Assembly (NCBI GenBank): GCA_027405735.1
Contig: JAPEHQ010000009.1
Coordinates: forward strand, 806,001-870,000
Reading direction: 5' to 3'
Length of the DNA stretch: 64,000 nt
Source of the DNA: Mucor racemosus
Taxonomy: Eukaryota > Mucoromycota > Mucoromycetes > Mucorales > Mucoraceae
A program made the translations under genes and the position numbers. Positions 1 through 11,215 of the stretch are shown piece by piece. Each line of letters starts with the position of its first letter. Position 1 is the stretch's first letter. Under the pieces are notes generated by a model. The model was not told where the DNA came from, did no database searches, and saw nothing but the letters and a program-made list of their open reading frames with translations.

Positions 1-350
1 ACATTTAGCACATAAACCCAACTGGTTATGCATTTTCGTGAGTTTTTAAACATTTCAATGTTTTTTGAATTTTTTTTCCATTTGAACACTTTTTTTGAAT
101 TGAATCTCAGTCACATGTGCATATCTGATTATACAATTTTATATGGTGATATTCAAAATTGAAGCGTGCCCCCATTTCAATAGATAATCAAGAAATAAAA
201 AATGTAAGGCTATACTTGAGATGCTACAGAATATTGACAAAAAAGTTATTTCTATTCAACTACATTTTTTAGCGAGTATAAAGGATTCAAAAGTAAAACA
301 TTTGCTTTCCCCCCGCTTAAAAACTCAACCAAAGATGCCAAATATCTCGA
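1..350. repeat. Partial copy of unclassified dispersed repeat R3
   Basis: This stretch matches the ends of the two longer R3 copies near 1640-1960 and 11880-12205. The shared text includes a block around 'cacatgtgcatatctgatta' followed by 'caagaaataaaaaatg'. It resembles the 11.9-12.2 kb copy more than the adjacent one. No coding capacity or clear termini were seen, so the family cannot be assigned to a transposon class. Confidence 0.7.
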
Positions 351-975
351 GTTTTTAATAAGCTTGCATTTAAAAGCTGCTTATTAGTAAAATCTTCTTG
401 TTTTTCAATGTTTATCACATATTAAAGTTTCAGGGATGGTTTTTTTTTGGATAATTTTTGGACCCCTAAACCTTGTAATCGTAAATCCTGCTTTGTTTTT
501 TTTTTTTTTTGTAGTTTTAACAATTTGGAGAATTTTCACATTTTTTTACAAAAGTATCGGTAGGAATTAGGCAACCAAGTTTTCTGAGGTAGAGTTGGCT
601 GCTAAAAACCAATCTGCAATTCATTTTACTGTATCTATTAATTTCGTTGAGATTTTTGTGGTATAAATTTTGCTGGATTATAGTATATACGCCTATGACA
701 ACCCTTAAATTTTATTATAAAGCGTTACTTGAGCGCATAATAAAAATTGTTGAACAAATTATTCCACACGTTTTAATTATTAACTTTAAGTAGTAAATCT
801 AGCTGCACCAATTTTAGAGCACAAACCAAGCGAAATAACGTGAATATCTGTACTGGTGACGAATTTTAGCAAAATTTTTTGTTTTAAAACAGTAGGGATT
901 CATTCAAGGTTGTTTGAACTACAAAATTTATTAAATGGAGCAAGGATGGTTATTATAGTGATTGCTTTATAAATT
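351..975. other. AT-rich stretch without recognised feature
   Basis: Homopolymer-rich AT sequence. No convincing ORF, RNA gene or clear similarity to other parts of the window was found. Confidence 0.4.
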
Positions 976-1975
976 TGAATGATGCAAAAATGGCCAGCTT
1001 AAAATTGAGAAACCGCATTTGAAATGAAAATAAGTCGAGAAAATACTAAGGTATTGCAATGATGGTTATTAAGTAAAGTCTACTTTATTTTTTATTCTCT
1101 ACCAGGATAACTAGGTTTTGGATCGTTGTGAAGACTTTTTTATTTTTTTATAAATTTTGTGAGAGCACTTTTTCTGTTATAGAGATCCATGAAGGGATGA
1201 CAGGTATGCAAAACTAAAACCATAGGATAGTACTCATTAGCGTCTATCCAACGAATTTTATCTCGTAAAAAAATATTGATTTTTGGTCGAGGAAAGTGAG
1301 ATTGAATGATTAATTTTTGGTGATACAAAAAAGGATTCATTTTGGACGAGGATATACAAGGATAAATTTTCGGTTTCACAAAAAAAAATTCAAAAAAATG
1401 TATATCCCCACGAAAACTAGGGCTACAGCTACGTATAAACACTCATTCTGTAGATAATTTTGTTGCACATAATGTGAAAACAAAATATGCTAGAGTTGCA
1501 TATGAATAAAGGGTACTTTTTGACCAAAAACCGTTAAAATTTGACATTAAATTTACTAGAGATTTTATGAGAAAACCATTTTCAAAACCTACATAAATCG
1601 ATTCAGAATTAAAAATTGAACCCAAGATATTTAATACGCTAGTTCAACTTACTATGCATTTTTGTGAGCAATTAAACATACAAGGATTTTTTTGGATTTT
1701 TTTTCCATTTGAACACTTTTTTAAATTGAAGCTCAGTCATATGTGCATATTTGATTATACAATTTTATATAATGATATTCAAAATTGGAGCGTGCCCCCA
1801 TTTCAATAAATAATTAAGAAATAAAAAATGCAAAGCTATACTTGAGATAGTATAGAATATTGCCAAAAGACTCATTTCTATTCAATTTTGTTTTTCAGCC
1901 AGTATAAAAGCTTCAAAAGTGATACACTTGATTTTCCCCCACTTAAGGAATTAATCTAAGATGTCAAATATGATG
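976..1975. repeat. R3 dispersed repeat, copy a
   Basis: About 1 kb that aligns almost colinearly with 11215-12205; by eye it is roughly 90 percent or more identical over the first 450 bases. Both copies contain minus-strand open frames of 66-100 codons (for example 1140-1442 and 11377-11577) ending in the same lysine-rich tail. No known protein family was recognised. The conserved frame may be the remnant of a transposon gene. Confidence 0.75.
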
Positions 1976-2300
1976 GTATACAAGGGAAAAATTGAAGCTA
2001 GATATGAAGGGATGTTTTTGTACACATTTTTGAGAAAGATATATCCACGAAAAATCAATGTATCTTGAAAAAACTAAATTGGGTCTGAGAAAACTTAATG
2101 AGGTCGATGACATGGATGTAAAAAAAAATGCGAAAAAACTGTCAAAAAAATAAAATTGCTCAAAAAATACGTATGCTATCATACTGTATGTGTTATAGAG
2201 CGTTTCAAAACAAGTAAGTTTTACTACTATTAGAAAGTGTTCGTATAGCTTAACTTTTTGCAGAGATGATATGAAGCCTCAAAGTCATAGAATTTCTTTA
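1960..2300 (-). repeat. R2 dispersed repeat fragment
   Basis: Inverted relative of sequences near 39.5-39.9 kb and 47.9-48.2 kb. Shared landmarks are 'caagggaaaaattgaagct', 'gatatatccacgaaaaatca' and the block reading 'ttacttgttttgaa' on the other strand. Non-coding as far as can be seen. Confidence 0.6.
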
Positions 2301-2394
2301 GCAGAGGAAACAACAGGTTTTTTTTTTGATAGCTATGCCTTTATCATTCGAAGATAATTTTTAGTCATTGGGATCTAGATTGTATATTATTCAT

Positions 2395-2605
2395 AGGCTC
2401 ACTGTGCACTAATAAGTTCAACTTCAAAACTTAATTTTGAACCATTATTTGATTTTATAAAAAATTTCAAGGAATATCTGAAACAATTGATACAAAATAG
2501 TTTGAATACAAACGAGTTTTGATATCTTCATTTTCACAGCAACTCAGGGGGCTAAACCTTTTGCAATTCTGCTGATTAACATTAAAGGTACTTGATATTA
2601 CAAAG
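2395..2605 (+). repeat. R5 dispersed repeat fragment
   Basis: Shares an ordered series of words with 19735-19960 on the same strand and with 56150-56290 inverted. These include a block around 'gaaccattatttgatt', a block with 'gaaacaa', and 'caactcaggggg' (19.9 kb has 'caactcggggga'). Divergent and non-coding. Confidence 0.5.
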
Positions 2606-3039
2606 CAAGGTTATTTGGATGATCCATAGCTGTCGAAAACTGGTGAACTTACTGACCTTTTTAGTAGGCATAAATAAAAGATACTCAAATTGTTGTTCAA
2701 ATTTATCAAATGCATGATGACCCATGGAAGCTGATACTGTATCCATAATACGTTTAATGCATACTCATACCTATGTTCATGTAGAGTCGCAGCTTACTTG
2801 GATCAGTATTTATAAATATCGTATTTAAATTGTTGTCAATAAAAGTGTGCAGAAAACTATAAGTGCACTTCAGCGATAATTTTCAAAACTTTTCATCCAA
2901 TATTGAGTCAAACTCAGTTAAATTCTTTAAATAGATGTACCTTGTCTCTATAGGTTATTTATTTCTCTCCGGAAATGGAACTGCTAATATATACCGCTCT
3001 CTAAAACAATGATTTCTGTAGCACAGATGATTGTATTTA

Positions 3040-3310
3040 CAATGTGCATTAAGTTTATAAACAGCATTTTAATCAAATCACACAAAATTTTGAAGACGTC
3101 ATCAATGGAATTCAAATTTTACGGTTTATTCAAAAACACGAAGGTCCCCTGTTTTTTTGTTTTTTTTAACAGCCAGGTAAATTTGATGAAGCAAAACCAT
3201 ATGGTTTGGTGAAATCACGAGTCTATCCTGTATGTGCCTTATCCGTTGTTGGCTAAGACCTACGATAGCATCTCGCAAGATGAAGCTCCATACGTGGCTG
3301 CTGAAGGTTA
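3040..3310 (+). pseudogene. Relic of an acyl-CoA-binding protein gene
   Basis: One frame reads TSSMEFKFYGLFKNTKVPC, close to the LKFYGLYKQATVGPC block of acyl-CoA-binding proteins, the small cytosolic carriers of long-chain acyl-CoA esters. A pyrimidine-rich intron-like stretch ending 'taacag' at about 3172 follows, then PGKFDEAK. In another frame comes DSISQDEAPYVAAEG, which resembles the family's GDMSxEEAxxxYV block. The blocks lie in the family order, but the sequence between them is scrambled and frame-shifted and no start is preserved, so this looks like a decayed gene. The match is by memory of the family only; it could be chance. Confidence 0.4.
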
Positions 3311-3539
3311 GGTGGGAGTTTCGACGTTAAAGTAACGCCTGGCGCGTGAAATTTTAACGAAGCTTTCATCATAAACTTTCCTAGTATCCAGGTTTGAGTA
3401 AAAGAAAAACAAGTTGCTTTACTTGTTTAACTTTCTTTTAGCTCATCCTGATACTGGGTTTATTCTATCTGCGTTTGGTTCTTTTGATTATTTATCTGGC
3501 AGTTATCAGCTATTGATATCTGATTTTTGGCACACCCCT

Positions 3540-6160
3540 GGCCACGGTGAGTCAAAATGATTTGAAGCAACAGTTGGTAGCTATGAGGCATCTGTGCAAT
3601 ATCTGGTGTCTGTCTACGACCTCTAGTTTTGTATGCACTATTGGGGTTTTCTCTACAAAATATGATGTCTTTTCTGCAAATGGAGTTCTATTTTCTGCAA
3701 AAGCAGTTCTTTTTTAACAATAGCTGGCATCTTTTTAAGGTAATGTGGTTCTTTTTATAAAATCTGGTATCTTTTTACAACAATAATATCCGGGGTATCT
3801 TTATAGCATTAGGACTTTCTCAGCACAACAACATGGTATCTTTCATAAAACATTTGGTTGTTTTCTATAACATTGGGTTTTTTCTGCAAAAATTAGGTCT
3901 CTCGTATGCAAAAACGTCTCTGTCTCTTTTACAAAGTTTCAAGTATTTTCTGAAAACCTGGATTCTCTTTTACAAGATCTCGTCTCTATTTTGAATAACC
4001 ATATTTATCTTAACGAATATGGTCTCTTCCTATCTTATCTGGCGTCTTTTTTGAAAGATACATTCTGGTTTCGGCAACATGTGATCTTCTTTTCTCTATA
4101 TTTGGTTGCTTCCTGCCGCATTTGGTATTCCTCACGATATCTGATCTTCTTGATTCATGCTTTTCAGGTATAAATGTATAGTTCTCTGGTCTCAATTCGT
4201 ACTTATCTTGTCTTATTAATTTATTTTCAGCTAGTCTAAATTTATGTACTTTGGGTATAAATTCTTACTCATCTGGTTTCAATTCATGCTCATCTGGTCT
4301 AACAAAATTCACTTCTGGTCTCGCTCCAAACTTGTCTGGTCTCAATCCTTGCTCATCTGGTTTAAATTAATGCGCATCTGGTCTAATTCATAGGCATCTG
4401 GTCAAAATTCATCCTTATTGCGTCTCAAATCATGCTTATCTGGTGTCAATTCCTCTACATCTGGTCTTAAGTTATGGTAATCTGTTCCTACATTATTTTT
4501 AACTACCATCGATTCATATGCTTCTCTAATCTTAATTTATTTTCAACTAGTCTAAATTTACTACGTTTCTCTAGTATTAACTCTTATGTGGCGGCAAATA
4601 ATGTTCATCTACTGTCATCTGTTCTAAATTCATGCATTTCAGGCCTAAATTCGTGCTTATTTGGTCTACATTTATGCTCATCTGGTTTTAATTTATGCTC
4701 TTCTGGTCTAACAACGTATTCTTGTGGTCTTCATTCTTGTTCTTCTAGTTCCAATTCTTGCTCTTTTGATATATTCATGGTCTTCTGGTTTGTATTCATG
4801 CTTATCTAGTATTAATTCACATACTTATTTGATTCTAATCCACGCTCATCTGGTATAAATGTATGTTTATTCGGTCATAATTCGTGCTTTTTGGCTGTCA
4901 GTTTATGCTTCTCTGGTCATCAGTCATTCGTATCTTGCCTTGATTCTTTTACATCTGGTCTCAAACATGTTGTTCATCTGGCATCAAGTCTTGCTCATTC
5001 GATCATAGTTGATTCACACATTATTATCTTTATTTATTCTTGTGTGGTCTCTCCATTGTTATTCAGCTTGTTTCAAATTCTTTACTTCTGTCTGGTCTAT
5101 CATCATTGGTTTTTGTTCTTGATTTGCGTTCAATTGGTCTGAATTCATGCTCATGTGTTTTTCATTTATTTTCAATTGATCTCAATTTACGCTCCTTTGG
5201 TCTCATCTTATCTGGTTTTGATTCATGCAAATATGGTTTCAATTATTGCAATTCTGGTGTAAATCCTTGACTGTCCTCAAATCATGCTCATCTGATATCA
5301 ATTTCTTCGCATTTGGTCTCAATTCATGGTAATATGTTTTTAATTTATTTTTAACTGGTCTCGGTTTACTTTATATACTTATCTAAACTTAATTCATTTT
5401 CAACTAGTTTAATTTTACGTTCTTTAGGATGAACCTTTACTTCACTGGTCTCAAATAATGCTTATCTGGTGTCAATTTCTTTGCATCTGGTTTAAATTCG
5501 TACACTTCAAATCTCAAATCATGCTAGTCTGGTCTTCATTTTTACTAATCTGATCTCCATTTACACTTTTCGGGTCTAATACTGTGTTTTCCTAGTCTAA
5601 ATCCGTGTACTTCAGGTCTAAACGTATGTTCATTTGGTCAATAATAACGTTAATCTGGTTTTAATTCGTTCTCTTTTAGTTTTAATTCATTGCTCGTCGG
5701 GTCTAACGACATATCCTTGTGGTCTAAATTCGTGGTCTTCTAGTTTAAATTCGTATTATTCGGGTTTGTATTTATGTTTATTTGGTATTGGTTCATGCTT
5801 ATTTGATTCTAACTCATGCTTATTTGATTCCAATTTATGCTCATCTGGTCCAAATTTATGTTCATCGGATTCCAATTCGTGCTCTTCTGGTGTCAATTTC
5901 TACCTATCTATACTCAAATTAATCTTTTCCTGTCTCAATTATTCCTCATTTTCTTCCAATATATGCACTTCTGGTCTAAATTAATGCTTCTCGGGTTCCA
6001 ATTCATGAAGAAATTGCATTATTGAAAGTTCAAAAAGTATTATCAACATCTGACCTTAATTTAGAATATCTGGTTTCTCATATGCTTTATTTTTTTTAGC
6101 TCAATTTGGTATATCTGGTCTTGTCTCTCTGGTTTTGTTTCTTTGATATTATTATCTTAG
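3540..6160 (-). repeat. Degenerate 21-bp minisatellite (heptapeptide-encoding)
   Basis: About 2.6 kb built from a degenerate unit of about 21 bp, roughly CTGGTCTCAATTCATGCTCAT. The period is clearest between 4260 and 6000 and fades into CTGG/TATC-rich sequence towards 3540. Because 21 is a multiple of three, long frames stay open. On the plus strand they give Ser/Cys/Leu-rich heptads (4474-4809 and 5634-5984). On the minus strand the consensus reads E-H-E-L-R-P-D, a hydrophilic heptad more like a real repeat protein, but that strand is now broken by stops. Interpreted as an expanded minisatellite or the ruin of a heptad-repeat gene. Confidence 0.75.
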
Positions 6161-6277
6161 TTACTTTATTTCCTTCAGAAGTTAAAGTATTTTTTTGTTA
6201 TCTAATTTTTGATACACCCTATGCGGGTTTAAGAATCAAAATGATTTGATCAAAAAAAGCGATAACTTTTACCACCT

Positions 6278-6568
6278 TTATTGGAATGGCATCTGTTTTG
6301 ATGCTTTCCCGGTAAATTCGGTTACTATACTCAGTTGTTTGTCTTTGTACAATCGGTAATCCTGGGTCAATTTAACCTGGTTGCTCTCCATTCGTGGACT
6401 TGCGACCTCTCCCCCTTTTAGGGACTTGTAGTCTTCTTTCACGGCAACCGGTTGGAAACTATAGCCCTTTCTGGCAATCGGAGTCGTATTGTTTTCATAG
6501 CATCTGCTTGATTTCAGTATCACTTTATAGTATGGTGGTAAACAAGCTATAAAGTCAAATGGCGACAT
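6278..6568 (-). CDS. Open frame of unknown function beside the minisatellite
   Basis: A 96-codon frame with visibly higher GC and a more protein-like composition than its surroundings, starting MSPFDFIACLPPYYKVILK. No family was recognised. It lies immediately upstream, on the minus strand, of the array whose minus-strand consensus encodes EHELRPD heptads. It could therefore be the 5' part of the gene from which the array grew. The stop falls just before the array. A short inverted repeat containing GTTCTTTCGAAC lies upstream near 6603. It may equally be a relic. Confidence 0.3.
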   Translation of the reverse strand: MSPFDFIACLPPYYKVILKSSRCYENNTTPIARKGYSFQPVAVKEDYKSLKGGEVASPRMESNQVKLTQDYRLYKDKQLSIVTEFTGKASKQMPFQ

Positions 6569-6599
6569 GTAGATAGACCTCCTCGTGGTGTTGCTGGAA

Positions 6600-7030
6600 A
6601 CGTTCTTTCGAACGGCTAACTATCTACTCCATTAAACTAATTATATCACAAGTTACTTTTCCTTTACCTTAGAGCATTTTATCGTTTATAATCTCAATCC
6701 ATAAGTTTTTACTTAATTTGTTTTTTCTTCGATTCTTTATATTGCATAATAAAAATTACAAGACTGAAATTAATTGTTTCATCAATCTATTTACTATTTC
6801 CTATTTCTTGTTCTGATACAAAGTATTGAATAATACAACCAAACACTTGTAAAACCATTGACAGTATTATAAAAACGGATGTTGCACGAAATATAAATGT
6901 ATTGATGTATTTTCTATAAACTCACGAAGTCTTAACAAAGCCAAATTACGTAAATTTGCTTAATTGTTATCTATATGCAAGAAAGCTATTTACAAACAGT
7001 ATACATATATACATATATATATCCGAGAGC
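6600..7030. other. AT-rich spacer
   Basis: No ORF or repeat identity was established here. A short tatatatacatatata tract occurs near 7005-7022. Confidence 0.4.
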
Positions 7031-7034
7031 GCTT

Positions 7035-7332
7035 TGATGTTACACCAGGAGGTTATATTAATCTCAAAGCTAAAACATGTACTAAATTATTTAATAAAAA
7101 TAAAGGAAAACTGTTATAAAATGAAAGAGCACAATAAAGCTAAAGAACTTTATTATAAGATCGAAACATCTTTTATATTCACATTCTCTAATTATATGAC
7201 TAATCTATTAAATTGAGTCTATTTATATATATATATATATATCCAATCACGACTAGGTAACGCATATTAGTGCCACATTCCTCAATACATACAGTATAAA
7301 CTGAGCTTTATAACATAATGCACAGCAATATA
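7035..7332. repeat. R4 repeat, left flank of CACTA-like copy 1
   Basis: Matches 33655-33935, sharing 'atcaatctcaaagctaaaa' (with small differences), 'aaaggaaaactgttataaaa' and 'ctaaagaactttattataag'. The match stops exactly where the CACTA-like element begins here; at 33.9 kb it continues into what is the right flank of copy 1. It is therefore older sequence into which the element jumped. It also holds an (AT)n microsatellite near 7228-7242. Confidence 0.7.
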
Positions 7333-10300
7333 CACTGCAGCCGACCTGTGCTGCACAAGATAATTTCATTGTTCCCAGGTGGGCTGCACATTATAGCCTG
7401 AGCTGTTGTGCCCACTGAATATGGTTAAAAAGATAACAATAATATGCACATGAGCACAGCGCTAAGCCTGTATGTGCAGAATTATAGATTCTGTCCGTGT
7501 GCATAACATTAATCCCATGTGTGCATAATAGTAGAATTGCCCATAAGTATATTATTATCCCTATTTGTGCATAATAACAATAAAATCTGACCATGAGCAT
7601 AATGAGCTAATCGTATGGGCACAAATTGGTTTGTACATGAGTATCCTGCCGTTCTTAAAATTCCATTGCATATTTTACTGGAATAATGGGTTTTTAAATT
7701 ACATTTGCTTTATTAATATAGATTATAGACAAGAATACAATTCAATACGTTGTTGATGTAGAGCAATACATGCAAGAGCCAATATATTTACGATTATCAC
7801 CATTTGCAAATATGTTTATAGCTATATTTTTCACAGCAACAATGGTTTTTGCTCGAGCATAAACTTAAATAACATTTACTGCTTAAATTTATATGCAAGC
7901 CAAATCTAAGATTATAGATGTTACTTTATCGCGCATACAATTTAAACAATTTAACCTTCTTTAAACTTACTATGTTAGTTTACGATTGTCAGCTGTAAAA
8001 AGATTTGTTTTCAAATGTAGCTACGATCAAAACTATGGTTATTATACAAGACATTAGATTATTCTTTTTTTTTTTTTTTTGCTTCTATATCATTTGAAAT
8101 TGTATCGCTTTTTTGGAACATTTTGTGAGTTTGTTGCTAGTTTTAGCTTTTGATTGTGTAGATATAAATATCATTATTGCCTTCGATTTGATCTGGTAAT
8201 CAAGAAATACGCACAACAGTACAGTAGTAAATAATGATATTTGATCTTAGAATGAGGGTAAATGAAAATATCAGTATCTAATATAGACTGCTACCTATAT
8301 TAAAAACGTTAGTCTCTTGTGTAAGCATGCATATTCAGATAAACAAAAAGAATAATAGCTTGATAGTCTGATATGCCTTATCAAACGGTAAATAATATCC
8401 TTGGAATATGGAAACAAAAAGATAGAAACAACACAAGTAGAAAAGGATTTTCAAGGCTTTACATTATTTAGCGCAATTAAAACCCTGCTAATTGCTCATT
8501 TTGACCAATGTAAAAGCAGCATTACAGCGCATGAACCATACACTAAGCAAAATAGGCAGTAACTGCTATCATAGAAACATACATTTTTCTACCAGAAAAA
8601 CCGTCTGTCATATCATAGATTTGTTAAAAAATTGCAAAAGCGAGCCCTCAGAGCGACGCCGTAATTGAGAATTATAGCAAGATCGAACGACTAAGTCTGT
8701 TGGACCTTAGACTATGGTATATATCTAAGTTTTAAATAAAAATGCGTTTTTTTTTTTTTACTTTTCTTATATTTAACCACGTAAGGTCTGAAAATTCAGA
8801 CTTTGTAGCGGACATTTTCGGGGATCATTTTATCCTTACCAACGCTCATGATTTTGATCAAAAAACAGAAAAATCAAATTTTGATACCAAAATTAACGTT
8901 TAAACATAGTATAATGTGAGAGAAAATTTTAGCTATAAATAATACACGTTATATAAAAGCCTAACATTAAACATTAGTTAATAAAAAATTATACTTTTGT
9001 CCCAAAAACGGGTTTTTGCATAAAGGATTTTCATGTAATATTTTGAAATAAAAATATTTTTTATTTTTTATTCATTAAATAGAGCATTAAATAAAGTGTA
9101 TGTATATATTTTTTGTTTTTATAATTGGTAGTATAATTAACTCTAGATTTGCAAAATCAGAAAAAAAAATTGAAAAATGTCAAAATTGATGATCTGGACA
9201 AGGATATTTTTGAAATTAATATTCCGCTTATAAGCCTTGTAAGTCTTAAAAATAAGAGATTTTATAATACTTGAGAACTTTTTCAAGAATTTACAATGCT
9301 GTATCCACTTGATTCAAGCTTATTACTGTAAATCTTTATACACGTTAATATTGTGTGGTAGTTTATTCAATGATAATAAAGTCTTACTTTATAATTATAT
9401 TGCTAGAGGTGATTTAAATTAAGTTTTAGTCTTACCTCTCCAATATTATAAACATAAACATGGCCATCGCTGGAACCTATTGCTATCTTTTTATCCTCTT
9501 TGTCCCAAGCCAATTTATTTAATGCTTTACCAGAACAAACGTACTTTTGACTTATAAAAATTGATTTATTTATTAGTAGAATCAATTAGCAAGCTAATAA
9601 GTAATAATTATGGTGTACCTTTGATAGTTGGTAGTGTTATACAAGACAACATCTTGTTTTCCTCTTCCTAGCTGTTGGCCACTAAATTGAAACAAATATT
9701 TATTGGAAACTAAATAGCTTAACAAGAGTTTATTCATTCATTCAAATCAAATCAATATTATACATACTTTTATAATTACCAATTTTTCAGCAGGTAGATA
9801 TCGACTTTAGACCAAAAAAGCATTAATTATAATGTAGATGATGGAACAAAATAACTAAGTTTTGGATGCTTGTTTTTATTCGAGAAAAATATTATAACGC
9901 GCCCTAACAACATTAACAGTTAATAATTCATTTCGAAATAAACAACAGGAAAAACATGTACACTTGTACCTGCTACTTGATTTCAGTTTATAAAAAATAT
10001 TGGTCTTTTTTGTTGTAGTTTTAAACATAAATAAAAGAACTGAGGAAAGAGTGGGATGAAAAAAAAATAGTCCTAAATCAGCCTATTTTGTGTGCTACAA
10101 ACAGAAATTTACAAAGGCATAAAAACTTTTAGTGTTGCCAAACAGGTTGTTGTCGTTGTTCCTAATTGGCCTCCAAAAGAAGAACATGAGCAGAACTCTT
10201 TCAAACCCCAAATTTCAAATTAATATATTTCGTCAATAAGGCAATTTTGTTGAATCAGAGTAACCCATATCTGCTTTAAACCGTTGACATTATCTTCGTT

Positions 10301-10462
10301 ATTAATTGTATTATGATTGATATACAGTACTTTAGTAAATTGACTGAAAAACCTTGATCTCATTAATCTGCTCATCTGGGCTGCCTGATCTGCATAAAAT
10401 TTTTTAATCTGCCCATCTATGCAGATCATTATGCCCATGAGAAGTGTAGCTCGGCCGTAGTG
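7333..10462 (-). mobile_element. CACTA-like non-autonomous DNA transposon, copy 1
   Basis: The left end reads CACTGCAGCCGACCTGTG and the right end, on the other strand, CACTACGGCCGAGCTA; these form a CACTA-type terminal inverted repeat. The flanking triplets are ATA (7330-7332) and GTA (10463-10465). The paralogous unoccupied site at 33936-33938 has GTA, which supports a 3-bp target duplication with one later change. The element has no transposase. It lacks about 1.2 kb present in copies 2 and 3, the deletion lying near 9538-9550. It carries a piece of a dynein intermediate-chain gene at 9436-9540. Confidence 0.75.
9436..9540 (-). pseudogene. Captured dynein intermediate-chain fragment (copy 1)
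   Basis: The minus strand reads GKALNKLAWDKEDKKIAIGS followed by SDGHVYVYNIGE, then a good 5' splice site (GTAAGAC). This resembles the last WD40 blade of the cytoplasmic dynein intermediate chain, which scaffolds the dynein motor. Only one exon's end plus the beginning of an intron is present, so it is a genomic fragment carried by the transposon, not a working gene. The following intron-like sequence is also conserved among the copies. Confidence 0.65.
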
Positions 10463-10543
10463 GTAGAACTTATCATATCAAACTATGTCATAATCTTAAC
10501 TAAGGAATGTACACAGACTTGTGGACGCAAATCATCTGAATTT

Positions 10544-11071
10544 TGTCGTACATTTTCCGGTTTGATAAATAATACTTAAAAAAGAATACAATTAAAAGAG
10601 AACGAGTAATAAATCAGTTCTTCAACTGTATAATAAAAACAAGATATCGTTTATTTAAAAATAAAAATACGGTCTTTTACTGTATATTGATTTGACATTG
10701 AGATCCTGAGATGTAATTTAAGGCACTACTATTGAACTATTAGAGCTGTTTGTTAGTAATATATGGATTGAAACGGATCATTCATAATTTGACCGCCCTT
10801 GCAGAGCTTGTGATTTGTCTTGTTTTAATGCTGTGCTTGGATGTTGGTTTGATAGCTAATTGATTTATTAGCCGCTGGGATGAAATAACATTATATCATA
10901 ATTGAGGTCCAAGCGTTCTTGGTAATTGATGGATAAACTTAGTACGCTAGGAGACTCTTATATCCGGTATCAAGGCTTTGCGGTTTAATACATACCGTAG
11001 TCAATAGATTGTAACATGTTGTCTTGATACTGTAGAAGATAATAACGTATGGTACTTGGTGGCATATAACA
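10544..11071 (-). mobile_element. Solo LTR, family LTR1, copy A
   Basis: A 528-bp sequence on the minus strand that begins TGTTATATGCCACC and ends GTACGACA (TG...CA). It is flanked by a perfect 5-bp target duplication AATTT at 10539-10543 and 11072-11076. It contains an AT-rich promoter-like stretch with TATA and an AATAAACG polyadenylation-like signal, as LTRs do. No internal retrotransposon domain is attached. Four other copies occur in the window. Confidence 0.85.
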
Positions 11072-11215
11072 AATTTTATCAAAATGGGTAAGCTCCAACC
11101 AAGAAGTTTGCGAGGCTTTTGCATTTTTTATTTTGTAGCCAGTCTTTGGGAATATTTATTAATCAAGTAATAATACCTTGATAAACTACAATGCAAGCTA
11201 ACACTAATTTGAATA

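Noticed and set aside
4474..5984. Ser/Cys/Leu-rich open frames on the plus strand as secreted repeat proteins
   Set aside because: They are a consequence of the 21-bp period staying in frame; no signal peptide, start context or conserved residues support translation.
3540..6160. CRISPR-like array
   Set aside because: The units are contiguous 21-mers with no unique spacers, in a eukaryotic genome.
6956..7216. 86-codon frame at the edge of R4
   Set aside because: It spans the boundary between spacer and repeat R4 and is not kept in the second R4 copy at 33.7 kb.
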